Assembly (NCBI RefSeq): GCF_000213175.1
Contig: NW_009799103.1
Location: 3,561,921-3,625,920 of the forward strand
Direction of reading: 5' to 3'
DNA length: 64,000 nt
From: Neurospora tetrasperma FGSC 2508
Lineage: Eukaryota > Ascomycota > Sordariomycetes > Sordariales > Sordariaceae
Positions 45,441-56,229 of this stretch are shown here, piece by piece. How positions within the stretch are numbered: position 1 is the stretch's first letter; each line of letters starts with the position of its first letter. Made by a program: the position numbers and the translations under genes. Under the pieces are notes generated by a model. The model ran no database searches, was not told the origin of the DNA, and was given only the letters and a program-made list of their open reading frames with translations.

Positions 45441-46618
45441 TTACACCATGTTCCTTGGCTGCGCTCTAGGCACCATGTCCTCGTACCTATGAGTCTTCAA
45501 CTCCAACTCGTTCTCGCTCATCATGGTCATGCCGCCGTGGCTTGTGACTTTCGAGAAATTGTTGTGGTTGTACGGATCGCTTCCAAAATTGCCCCCACCC
45601 GCCACAGGATCGGCGATCTTGATGTGGTCCTTCGTCGTGCTGCGCTTGCGGAAAAGCACAAGGGCGACGGCGATAAGCAAGACCAGGGCTCCCACTCCGA
45701 TGCCTGCACCAATGCCGGCTTTAGCACCTGACGAGAGTCCACCAGCGGCATGATCATCCTCGCCATTGCCGTCAGAGGTTGGCGCCGGGGAAGAAGCGGA
45801 AGTGGTGCCGGAGCCCTCAGTAGGCACGGGGGCGATCGCGCCGGCACCAGTTGATGTTGCTGATGCGGAGCCCTCAGTAGTGGAAGCGGCACCCTGGTTT
45901 AAAGGTTAGTATTTCTTGTTGATGTAAGATGTAAAAGGTCGTCTACTAGCTTACTGTTGATGGGGCCGGCGCAGCATCCGTCGGGACAGAAGTAGGCGCT
46001 GCAGAAGGCACCGCAGAGGCAGCAGCACTAGATCCGGGTACCGTAGTACTCGCCGGCGGTGCCGCAGCATCGGAGTTTGCGGGAGCCACTGATGTTGCGG
46101 GTGGTGCGCCAGCAGAAGCCGTCGCGGCTATTGAACCATGTCAGTTGCATCTATTCAAGCTGTTTCCTCTACGGTTCCAGGTTCTGTTTCAACTCACTTG
46201 CACACACAGCCTGGGCTGCGGTTACAGCAGAATCAGCGTACCCATTGGCGTCCGCGCCGTACTCAGCCTGGCAAGCCTGACTCGCACAGTCATGAATGGC
46301 GCTGAAGAAATCGGTCTTGGGGCAAAGGCACGCCATGCTACCCTGATCAGCACCAGTACACTGCGCAAATCCATCACGAGAAGAGTAGTAGCAGTTTTGC
46401 TATATAGAACGGTCAGTCAGGCTTCAGACACTGAAGAGCAGAAAGTGATGACAGTCGCGCTGTCATGTTTATACATGGATATCGCGTCTCTTGAATATTA
46501 GGTGATAGGGTGAGCTAAGGGTGAGAGCACTTACAGCACACGTGGGCAGACTGTCAATGGACTGTCCAGTCACCAGAACAGCTGCGGCGAGCAGCGCCAG
46601 AGACTTGATGACCAACAT
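45441..46618 (-). CDS. CFEM-domain membrane protein (frame apparently shifted in exon 2)
   Basis: Exons 46618-46535, 46401-46198, 46127-45955 and 45893-45441. Exon 1 is a signal peptide (MLVIKSLALLAAAVLVTGQS) followed by LPTCA. Exon 2 carries the cysteine-rich CFEM module, with QNCYY, AQCTGADQGSMACLC, HDCASQAC and AVCA giving the eight-cysteine pattern. Exons 3 and 4 encode a long Ala/Ser/Thr/Pro-rich stalk, a transmembrane helix (GVGALVLLIAVALVLF) after a Gly/Ala lead, and an approximately 85-residue cytoplasmic tail. CFEM proteins work at the fungal cell surface in haem uptake, adhesion or signalling. Total exon length leaves two bases too many: the frame before ctctcgtg (near 46380) does not match the frame after it. 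Either there is a 2-bp insertion or a downstream acceptor (GCGCAG, exon from 46360) is used. Confidence 0.78.
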
Positions 46619-49600
46619 GGCTATCTATCGATGTGGTTGAAGTCGAAGGGAAAAGTGAAAGTGGTGTAAGTTGAAAACGGTTTGGCGCAAGACGTTATGA
46701 AGTCCTGATGAAGATGGAAGCAACACGCGGTGGTGGCGACCGTGCTGTAGCGTGTCTCTCCTAAGACGGTCTGAGGTGAAATTGGTGACGACGTTGTCTG
46801 AGCCAAGACCCTCGAAATTCCTTGTTGATGCCTTCAAGCTGAAACGGAAACCAGGGCGTAATTGGAGAGAAACGCGACGAGAGATATAGATGAAATGACG
46901 TGAGTCGTGAAGGAATGTACAATCTTTGAAGATAGGAATCGTGAGCTATTGAAGAGGGAGGACCCGTCCGAACACCACCGGCAGTATCGGAGATCAGGTG
47001 CTGTAGAGAGCGACTACGAAGTGAAGGTTGAATGAATGAATAGATGAAGGAATGGAAGGTGTAGCTTGTGATATCGCCGAGCGTACTTCGTGATAAGAAA
47101 AAGAACGGAAATTCTCGGGCGTTGTCGGTGCCGATACTATGTAAGTCACCAGAGACAGATGCAATCGCTCACTCGGTCAGATTGCCATCACGAACAAAAA
47201 AAAAAAAAAAAAAGAGAGGAATGACAACTTGGTATGGAGAGGGAGGGGAAGGCGCAAATAATAAGAGAGAGCCAAGCTCAACAATATCGACAAGGGAAAA
47301 TGAAATACTGTACCTACTTTAGGTAAGGAAGGATGGGGTCCTTCTCCTCGTGGCTTCCGTCTCGAATTCGCGGGCGGGAGTTCACTTCGTCGACTGACAG
47401 GGCTACCTGACGTGTACACGCCTGGTTCATATCCACCCTGGCCACTCCTGCCATTTCTGGGATATCACGGCAACTAAAGCCTATTGCTCGGGTCCGATCC
47501 AAACATTTCAGTTCCCCGTACAAGTAATGTACCTACCTTAGGTGATGCGCAAAATAAGTAAGGTACCGCTACTGTATGTTCCAAGCGGTATGCCCAAGGA
47601 AGGCGCACATACTAATCTGAATGTCACATCTGGACAGACCTTGGAATGTTCCCGCTCATGTGTGCCGATCAGGGATGGGAAGCCAGATGCCTAGCAGATT
47701 ACAACGGAAGAAGACAGCAGCAGTCATGCCTGGTGCGTGACAGCAAGTGAAGGGGACGGAAGGGTGCCATACAGAACGTTACCTACTTTTGCAGAATGAA
47801 CCGACAGAGAGGATGTTGAGGCGGGAGAGAAGACGGGCGGCTTGTCATTCCTCTCAATCTTTCTCAGCCCCTCTCCACACAAAAGTGCGGGTCCAAGGGC
47901 AGGATATCCCTGCAGTTCTGTAGCAAACCCCTGCCAAGACTTTGAAAGTGGATACACGGACGTTAGCGACGCTTTGAACCACGGCCGACGAATTGATTAC
48001 TTTGCGGATGGAGTTCATCTCAAGTCCCTGGAATTGACGATGCAGCTGACATATTGACATTTTTGTAGCGGAAATGGCAGCCATTACATCACAGCGTGGT
48101 AGCAAAGATCTATCTTTGAATTGATGGCTCATCTAAGGCTGACCTGTAGTACTGTACCACTTTTAGACGCGTGCTATAGACCGGGTTTTGGCCATATCTG
48201 GAGCGGCTGAAGGGCTGTTCCGTACAGTACTACATATGTGAAATCACCGGTTTATTTATTACTTTGCAAGGATGAGAAACTGAGAATGGGAGTGATCGGA
48301 AAGTGGTACTCTAACCATTTCAGATCGTCAGTCGCTCCGCATCCACCACGATGGGAATAATACCTAGTTGTCGTGCAGGATGCGCATCGTGATGTTTGGT
48401 GTACTCGTCAATACAGTCCGAATTGAACCTTCTTCAAATTAATACCTCTCCGACTCATGCCGATAGTGTCCTCCCTTCATCACATGTGTACCAGACGATC
48501 CACGCAAGGATGGGTTTTGCAACATCATCTGACCTTCAACAACACGATTCCTGGTTGTCTGTCAATGGGTTCGCGGCTATTCTTTGTCCAACAGTAGTTG
48601 TATGTGACGATACGTTCTGCAATGAGCTACAAAAAGACCTCCAGCACAAGATATTACTGGCGGCTGCAAGCGACGAATTGCTTCCCTGAGCTTGGCGATC
48701 GTCGAGAAGCTTTCCCGTCCCGTAGTTCACCGTCCGACGCCAATTTTCCTCACAGAGCCCACAAGCCCAGCGCTTCAGAGAGCGGCAAGAGCGGGAGAGC
48801 GCTACATGTAACGGCGGGGCCGGACGCTCTTCTGTAGTAGCCATGTTTCATGATTAACAGCGCTTGACCGTTGCGGGGAAAGCCTCATCCCCGCCCCCAC
48901 AGTTCTCAACTTCTCATGAGCGCCCGTCATCACACGCCTGTAACGCCCAGGGTTCAGGTCGGTCTGGGCTGCCCCGGGACGAACCCTTTCCCTTCCGTGC
49001 CGCGTAGGCCCCGTGTGCCCCCCGAGAGCCCCGAAGGAGAACAACGCCCCGACGACCTTGATCTTGACCTCAATTGTACGGTCAGATCAAGATGTACGCA
49101 AGAAGACCGTGGCTTTTTAACATCCGGCGCCACAAAGTCTTCAACGGCGCTTCTACCCCCCGAGCCCTGATCGAGTGCATTGACGTGTTTGCTCTTTTTG
49201 GTGACTGACGGGGCTGCTTGCACCTGGCAAGACATTAACTGTTACAGAAAGAAACAGGAGAAGCAGTTTGCCCCATCTTGATCAATGCCCTCGCAGATCA
49301 AATCGGTGTTCGACTTTGGGTCTCATGGGAAGCGATGGGTTTTGTGAGTCGTTGTTGTTTTCATAAATTTGGGATTACGAAGAAATAGGTAGAGGATGGA
49401 AACGAAGTGATGAACTGTCTTGAAAATCAAAGGCCCGGAAACTGTGCGACTTTGCGGAGTGATGCACTGACCACAACGAAGTGTCACGGTATATACCACC
49501 CTGCAGTACTCTTTATGTATAAGTCTTGCAAGCACCCTCAACATCAGGCGGACTGGCCACGCAATCGGATTGATAACCAAACATAACCATGAAGAAAACG

Positions 49601-50676
49601 GCGAAGCCTGGAAAGGAACCAAGTCTACCACAATACGATAAAAACTCGGGCTGACGGGGATGGATTACGAGTCTCCATGCTCTGCTATTCTTCGTTTCTT
49701 GTCACTTGGGTCTTGAAGCACCTGCCCGAGACAATATCACCAAAGAGAATTTGCGAATTTGACTGACAACGTCAACAACGACTGTTTCACCAGGTGACTC
49801 CAGACAACAATTACGAAGCCGCCACAGTCCTGACGACGATACAGCTTTGGAGTGTCCCGCTCATTCATCGGTGTTGAATTCTACCGGACTGTATCGATCT
49901 CTGGTTCGAATTTCGATCCCATCTTCGACACAAATCTGTTCCTGAGCAACACCGCCATTTGGAACTTGAAATGACCAGATGTTTCACAAGTTTCAGCCCC
50001 AACATCAGATGCAAGAAAACGAACTTTGAAGGTCTGGAAAGATTTAGATATGAACACCGACACAGGGTGACACTATTTCGAAATCCGTTTTCCGTTCATG
50101 ATTGGCCATACTAGCGACCTCCAACTCTCAGAATGAGCAGGCGTATACATAGTCGAAGATCATCCATAGCGGACACGGAAGGTAATGGTGCGCAGGAACA
50201 CCAATTCTGAAGGATGCTTTGTGGTTGAAGCTTCATAACAAAAGGATACTGAGACCTGAAGAGAGCGTATAATGTTAGAAAGACATGACAACACTCAACC
50301 TCGTGCATCTTGCCGTCCGCATCTGTAGAGAAACATGAACGTCATCGCAACTGGAAAGGCTGTCACCTTATCGATAAGCTTGGAGCAGCTCCCCAGCCTT
50401 ACGTAAGCCCACTACATACGAAGGGAACGGTCCGTGATCCAAGATTTGCCGAAAACCCGCAGTTGCCGGCGCTCGCAAGCTTCCGTTCAGCAGCTGCGTC
50501 ATCACGTGATATGAAGCTTGCAGCTCCCGTGCAGCGAAACCTCAGGTCATCCATTCGGGACAATCTTGAAGCTCCATTTTGAGAGAAGAGAGTTCCAAGC
50601 CGTCAAACCGCGCACCCTTCGCTACGATCCGCCCTTTTTCGCAACCACCCAACCGGAACCAACCCTTTTCGTCAAA
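46619..50676. other. Large gene-poor interval
   Basis: Four kilobases between the CFEM gene and cox9. The left part should hold the CFEM promoter, the right 300 bp the cox9 promoter. In between are an 18-base A run (47196-47213) and ordinary-complexity DNA with short open frames only. I checked both strands for domain-like translations and for tRNA B-box motifs and found none I would defend. Confidence 0.5.
47196..47213. repeat. Poly-A run of 18
   Basis: Homopolymer tract in intergenic DNA upstream of the CFEM gene. No flanking target-site duplication or poly-A-ended element was recognised. Confidence 0.9.
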
Positions 50677-51421
50677 ATGGCCGCCACCGCTGTCAGACCC
50701 ATTACCGGTGTACGTGATTTCCGAAGCCCGCGCAAGGAGGACGATCCAATGGCTGTTCGCGACGATGGATGACGGAATTGCGCAATGCCACCAGCGATCG
50801 GGACAAGCTGGACTGGAATACAGGAGGACTAGGGGCTGACTGTTTGGGTTTGCAGATGCTCCGCCGGGGCCTCATCCTCGACATTGGCATTGCCCTTGGT
50901 GAGTTTGGAATTTCTGAATGACAAAGAGGTGGTTTCTGAAATAGGGCGAAGACGGGAGGCGGGACACGGCGACGGGAAGAGCACAAGAGCTAGGTCGAGC
51001 TTCGGCCGGCCGGTGGGCCGTGAATTGGCTACGCGCGCCAGTTACCTAGGATTGCCCACGGTCTCTCGTGCTGTCACCCCGCCATACCGACTTCCCGGAA
51101 GCTACCTCCTTCGTTGTTCTTTACCTTTATTTATCACAAGTTCCCGTTAAGCTGACCCTTTGTTTTCTTACTTTTTCAGGTGCCGGCTTCGTTATGGCCA
51201 ACGCCTACTGGTACGACATTTCCTCGATGAATACTTGACTTTAGTTTGCACGCGACCCGAACCGAAGACGAACTCGAACAATCTCCCTCCCATGGCTTGA
51301 CTCGCGATATCTAACCCCTTCCACCACCCGCAGGTACGGCTACCACATGCCCCGCACCAACGCTCGTGACAACTACTACAAGAAGCTCGAGGAGGAGCGC
51401 GCTGCCCGCATGGGCGCCTAA
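50677..51421 (+). CDS. cox9: Cytochrome c oxidase subunit Cox9 (VIIa-type)
   Basis: Four very short exons, 50677-50709, 50856-50898, 51180-51210 and 51334-51421, encode 64 residues. The product starts MAATAVRPITGMLRRGLILD, continues with a membrane helix (IGIALGAGFVMANAYWYGYHM) and ends with a charged helix (NARDNYYKKLEEERAARMGA). It resembles yeast Cox9, which has the same PITG lead, RR before the helix and WWGFHM after it. Cox9 is a nuclear-coded small subunit of respiratory complex IV in the mitochondrial inner membrane. Exons 2 and 3 are only 43 and 31 nt, while intron 2 is 281 nt, so introns exceed coding sequence. It converges on som1. Confidence 0.9.
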
Positions 51422-51810
51422 ATCGAATCACGGACTGGGCAACCGATGATGAAGAACGAAGACGACCTCGATCGATCGCGGAGATGAAGAAGTAACGCAA
51501 TACTTGGAGCGATACCTGAGGAGGAGGAAGAGGGGGGAAGGAAGAAAGAAGAATTGCATGTTGTATATCTACAGACGAAGACGGATAGACAAACATCGGC
51601 AATCGAGTCAGCCCGACCGACACGTCTTCCTTACTTTCTCTTCTGCCTTGTGATATGAGGACGATTTATATAGGCCAGATGGTGGCCGGTTAGTTTATAG
51701 ACGGGACACGACGGGATGATGCAATGCAAAGCAACTGGAGATCAAGAACGGGATTCTCCCCGTTGGACACAAGACTAAAATTGTAAAAGGATGGGTATTA
51801 GAATAAGACA
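51422..51810. other. Convergent 3' region of cox9 and som1
   Basis: 389 bp of shared 3' flank between two convergent mitochondrial genes. It includes purine-rich DNA (51520-51555). No gene is seen. Confidence 0.5.
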
Positions 51811-52369
51811 TCACTTTCTGTTCCACCATCTATCCTCCTTGTCGTCCTCCCTGCCCCATGTGCGATGATCGATCTGCTGCTCCTGCTCGGCCAATGAGCT
51901 TTTGTTGCTGGCCGATGTCGCTTTGGCTGCTGTTGCCGTTGCTAACGATGACGATGACGATGTCGTTTCTGCCGCAGCCGCAGCCGCGGTGCCCTCCCAA
52001 GCCGTTGTCTCGACCGTAAAAGGCCCATTTTTGTCCTGGCATCTAGATGTTTTGGTGCCCCCCACATCAATGTCAACGTTTCTTTTTCCTTTTCCTTTTC
52101 TTCTTAAAATGCGACAAAGGGAATTTCCCCCCCAAAAAAACATACCTGCGAAACAAGCGCTGCACCGGCCAACACTCAATCTGGCTCTCCCTCAACTCCG
52201 GGTCGCGTACCTGGCAGTCATACTGCAACAGACCAAAGAGCTCGCAATCCCGAAGCAGATCGATTCGTCGTCGACCACCGTCTTCCGTCTTGCGAACACG
52301 CTGATCGGGGCCGACTTGTATGTGGGTGGGCAAAGCCTTTGCTTTGAAGCTTTGACACGGCGGCGTCAT
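51811..52369 (-). CDS. som1: Mitochondrial inner-membrane export factor Som1
   Basis: Two exons, 52369-52146 and 52042-51811, join to 151 residues. The 103-nt intron (GTATGT...CTAG) splits an Arg codon. The product begins MTPPCQSFKAKALP and contains RRIDLLRDCELFGLLQYDC, IECWPVQRLFRRCQDKNGPF and TVETTAWEG, which match the conserved core of fungal Som1 proteins, including the Cys pairs and the closing TVETTxWE. In yeast, Som1 works with the inner-membrane peptidase Imp1/Imp2. The C-terminal third is Ala/Ser-rich and poorly conserved. A plus-strand frame over the same bases (51902-52411) is a shadow. The start codon is 105 bp from that of the XRCC2-like gene on the other strand. Confidence 0.85.
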
Positions 52370-52474
52370 TTTGTCTGTTTGTCTGTGGTGTCGTCGAAGG
52401 AGGGGTTCTAAGGTTTGGACGATGCGACGCGACTCGGAAAACAATTGTTGAGGAAGAGAACCCGCGAATCCGCA
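52370..52474. promoter_or_regulatory. 105-bp divergent promoter between som1 and the XRCC2-like gene
   Basis: The two start codons are separated by only 105 bp, so leaders and core promoters must overlap or be very short. A small upstream frame (ATG at about 52421, ending within 40 bp) precedes the XRCC2-like start. No TATA box is evident. Confidence 0.5.
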
Positions 52475-53728
52475 ATGCAGAGGGCTGCTGTCGCTTCGGT
52501 TGTTGGGGCGCGGATGTTGAACGAGATTGAGGAGGGGAGTCTCGAAGAGGTAAGGTATGCTCTAGCTGATTGATGATCGATCGTCGTATCCCTGGATTCT
52601 ACGCTTTTGTTCAGCTGTTTGCGCGCGGGGCTCACTGGTGTCAATGGTTTTCGTTGTTTGGGTTGTTGGAGAGAACTCCATGGAGGAGAGATGCCATCAC
52701 GTAATTCCCGTCTTCCACCTTTTTGGTCCTTATCGCTGATACATGGTTAAAGTAGCTCGCGCGCGGCTGTCCGGACGACGCGGTTTCCATTCTTCCCAAC
52801 TTCCACTTCTTTTCTCTTTCGTCGATCACCAATTCCATAATGGCTAACGATCCTTACCGCATCACCATAATAGCTCCTAACATCGCTTCGCACAAACTTC
52901 ACAACCCTCGCCAACTCCGACTTCAATGACCATGCTGCCACCCATGAGGACACCGACACCGACCACAACTCCTCCCAAAAGCTGGTGATCGCGCCCACAA
53001 CCACATCCAACAAACCAGAACCGAGACACTTCCCCATCCCCTTCCTCAACGAGCTAATCCAGCGCCATTTCCGCGCCACATCCACCGCCACCCTCTCCAT
53101 CTCCGGCCGCCATCATGAACTGCTCTACCTCTTAGTCGCGACCTTGATCGCCCCTCCGCACCGCAAGACTGTCGCTATCCTTGACTTTGACGGTCGATTT
53201 GATCCGTTGCGACTACTTGCGACGACGACTCCGTTCTGCTCTACCTCTACTGGTACCAGTACCCCTAGTACCCATCGCCTCGACCCGTCCGACCTCGACC
53301 ACGTCCACATCCTCCGTCCTCCTCCTCCTCGCCGCGCCACTAATGCTCCTGTCCCTCCTCTGCATACGTACCTAGTCGGGATGGAGGAGTACATGCTCTA
53401 CGCCCCGCATAAAAGTCGGGAACGCGAATGGTGGGGCACTATAGTTATTGGAGGCAGCACTGGCAACACCACTACTGCTAGTACTACCAGCAGTAACAAC
53501 CACCCCGCGGCAGCCCAGGTCGCGGTAACAGCAGGCCGGCAGGGCTGGTTGCGCGTGGACAGAGCTGAGGTGACGACGACAGGGGCAGGAGCTAGTTGGA
53601 CTTTCTGGAACAAGAGTGCGGAAGAGGCGAGGGCGGAGAGAGAGGAGAGGGATAGGGCGGTAGAAGAGGGCGGGTGGGTTGCTAGTTCGGCTTGGGGGAC
53701 TTTTGTGTTTGGGTCGGGGAGTGGCTGA
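52475..53728 (+). CDS. XRCC2-like RecA-family DNA repair protein
   Basis: My model has exon 1 at 52475-52549 (MQRAAVASVVGARMLNEIEE) and exon 2 at 52874-53728, for 309 residues. The 324-nt intron (GTAAGG...TAG) is long; an extra small exon inside it cannot be excluded. Joined, the N-terminus reads SLEELLTSLRTNF, typical of fungal XRCC2-like proteins. A RecA-fold core follows: a beta strand and helix (LSISGRHHELLYLLVATLI), then a Walker-B-like strand VAILDFDGRFDPLRL. The usual Walker A GxxxxGK(S/T) is missing; SGRHHELLY stands in its place. XRCC2 proteins are Rad51 paralogues that help homologous recombination, and some do not need ATP binding. Later Thr/Ser-rich insertions are low in complexity. 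Confidence 0.65.
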
Positions 53729-56229
53729 ATTGGCTCACGTGGTGCGGTGCGTGGGAGGGCAGGAAGACGGATGACTTAATGGCAGACATGTTCGAACGAT
53801 GAGGTCGCCAGACCGGCAGCGGTTGTTTTGATTTCACCCGAGTCTTGTCTTCCTTTCCTCCCTTCCTTCATAATGGAAGCAATCATGCCACCGCACCCCG
53901 AAATGGCGAGGACATCTCGGTCTCCCTCGAACGGATGTGCGTAAGAGCGGCTTTTGTACTACGCCTGTTTGCTTACCTGCTTGACAGGCAAGCCAGGTCA
54001 AGGTAACAATGTCCCCGGCCAAAACTTATCCAAATCCTTTGTTGACGACAATGCAATGAATCCATGGACGGGCACCGAACAGGTGGTATTTGGGGGATAT
54101 TCCAATCAAGTCCTTTTGGGTCCAGTCGACCGGTCCATTCTCTGATCACTTACACTAGCGACTGTGGCCGAGTTGCCCGAACCACTGGCGATGAATGGAC
54201 TGATAACATCCGATGGTGTTGGCTTGTAGAGCTTGTCAGGATACTTGTCAGATGTGTCCCAGATACATTTCACATTTTATGTTTACAAATCCAATTCACA
54301 CTGGTCCGCGATTCTCATTGCCCTTTCAGCCAAGCAGGACCCTGTGGCGTTGATAACTGCATTGGCAGGGTGGGTGAGCCTCCGATATCAAGGCCGTCAC
54401 CGCCTCCGGGTGCGCATGTTTTCAATAGCTCCGAGTCATGCAACCGGCGCCGAGACCGAAGTGTGACTGACGGACCTGACGGACGGGAACCGGATTGGAT
54501 TGGATGGGGAGTGTGGCCGGTCACGGACATGGCGTCCCAAGGCGACCAAGATCATCGGCCGGGTGTGACTGCTCTCCGATGTCTTTGGTCCGGCGAAGCG
54601 GGTCCCTGTGTCTAATATGCTTTGTCTGTTTCTTTTTTTTCGCCTCCTTTTATGTGATTATTTCCGCCGTGGTTGTCACTCGACCCTATTCACAGCTCTG
54701 ACACTTCGACATAATTCTGGTATACCCTCCATATCAGGTATATCAACTCAGCTGTTGGTCCGATGTTGACGTCATTGGGGATCGGCATTGCGTCCGTCGT
54801 CCGAGGAGAATGTGTGTAGTGTAAGCATTGTCAGAGGATAAAGGATAGGATGGCAAGGCATGTGGGAAACCAGGAACGAGCACGTCAAACTTCATGGCGA
54901 ATATGCGACTGCTCGGGATGCATTTGATGACTTTTCTCCTGGACCCCCAAAAGCCATCAGGCCACCAACACGGATAAGGCGATCCGTCTTCACCCAATGG
55001 GTTTTGATATCTAGGATTTCCGGATTCTCTGTGCAACCGATCGCCCCTCACATCTATCTTCTTATGTCAGCCTCTACCCGTATCTGGCTGACTTATCATT
55101 GACTTATCACACATTATCCGCATAATAATTGTCTTTCACATCCAGTCTTTCATCTCGGATCGGTCAAGATATGTTCACCGTCGTCAAACCACAGACAGTA
55201 TCCAACAATACCGGCCAAGTGGGGGCCTTTTTTCGTTCGCTCGATAACCGTTGGGACCCGATCACAATCTGGGATCCGACAGTTAACAACACGCACAAGT
55301 GCCCGATTTGTTGGCGCTGTGCTGATCAGCAACATGTTTTCCCTTCCTTTTTGTTCTCTGGCATCAAGCCGTCTCTAACATATGCTTGAACGGGAAATCG
55401 CCTCCGACATTCAAGCCCAAAATAAGCTGTCTTTGAGGTTCCAAGAAACAAAACTTCCTCAAGTCGACAGAGTATTACTAGTTTGATACTAGTTGCCTAG
55501 ACTGGGGACCTTATCTATCCGCTATGCAAGACTGATTCAGTGGGATTGATATTCGAGTCTTACACCGGGGCACAGGCTACGGCCGGCGGACAGTCCCTTA
55601 ACACAGCCACATGGTTACGGATTCGGTCCCTGGGGAAATCAATGGAGATTCTCAATATTCCTCCATGATAGCGAACAGATAGTGGTGAAGCGTACTGGGG
55701 GAAGATTTTGACGACTATGGAGCCAGGAACAACGGGGCAAGCAGCATCACTCTTTGTTTCTATTTGCTCGATTCCCTGAGCCCTACTGTCGCCTCATGCA
55801 GTTTCTCCATTTTCCCCAGACCTACCGTGTATCCACCAAAACCATGTGTTATTGAAGCTGTTTCATGCATGGGAACAATGGAGAATACTCCACTTTTGAC
55901 CTCTTACCTCCCTCCTTTGCTTCTTGGGAAGACGGCTGGTTAACTGCTGACAGCAGCTGATGTAGGGTCCGGAAAGTGTATAAAAAGGGACGGCCCACAC
56001 AACTATCGATTTGTCAGATCTGATGTAGTCGACCAGCTCACCTCTCCATCATCATTGTCCTTCCTGTCTTTTACACTCACCACTTTCACTAGTTGGTGGC
56101 GGAAAGCAATACCTGTCTTGTTCAACTCTAATCTTCTTCCGAGGACAGCTTCATGCAAGACATCGGTTCCATCCCTCTCTTCTTTACCCCCTGCCATCCG
56201 TACACAACTTGAAAACAGCCCAGCTCATA
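53729..56229. other. Gene-poor interval before the HAD gene
   Basis: 2.5 kb with no supported gene. It contains AT-neutral unique DNA with frequent stops in all frames. The last 250 bp, with a CT-rich leader, should be the promoter of the HAD gene. I see no repeat or transposon end. Confidence 0.5.

Noticed and set aside
49895-49910. A tRNA B-box-like GGTTCGAAT
   Set aside because: No A box at the right distance and no cloverleaf can be drawn.
51902-52411. A 169-codon plus-strand frame between cox9 and the XRCC2-like gene
   Set aside because: It is antisense to som1, whose spliced product matches a known conserved family.
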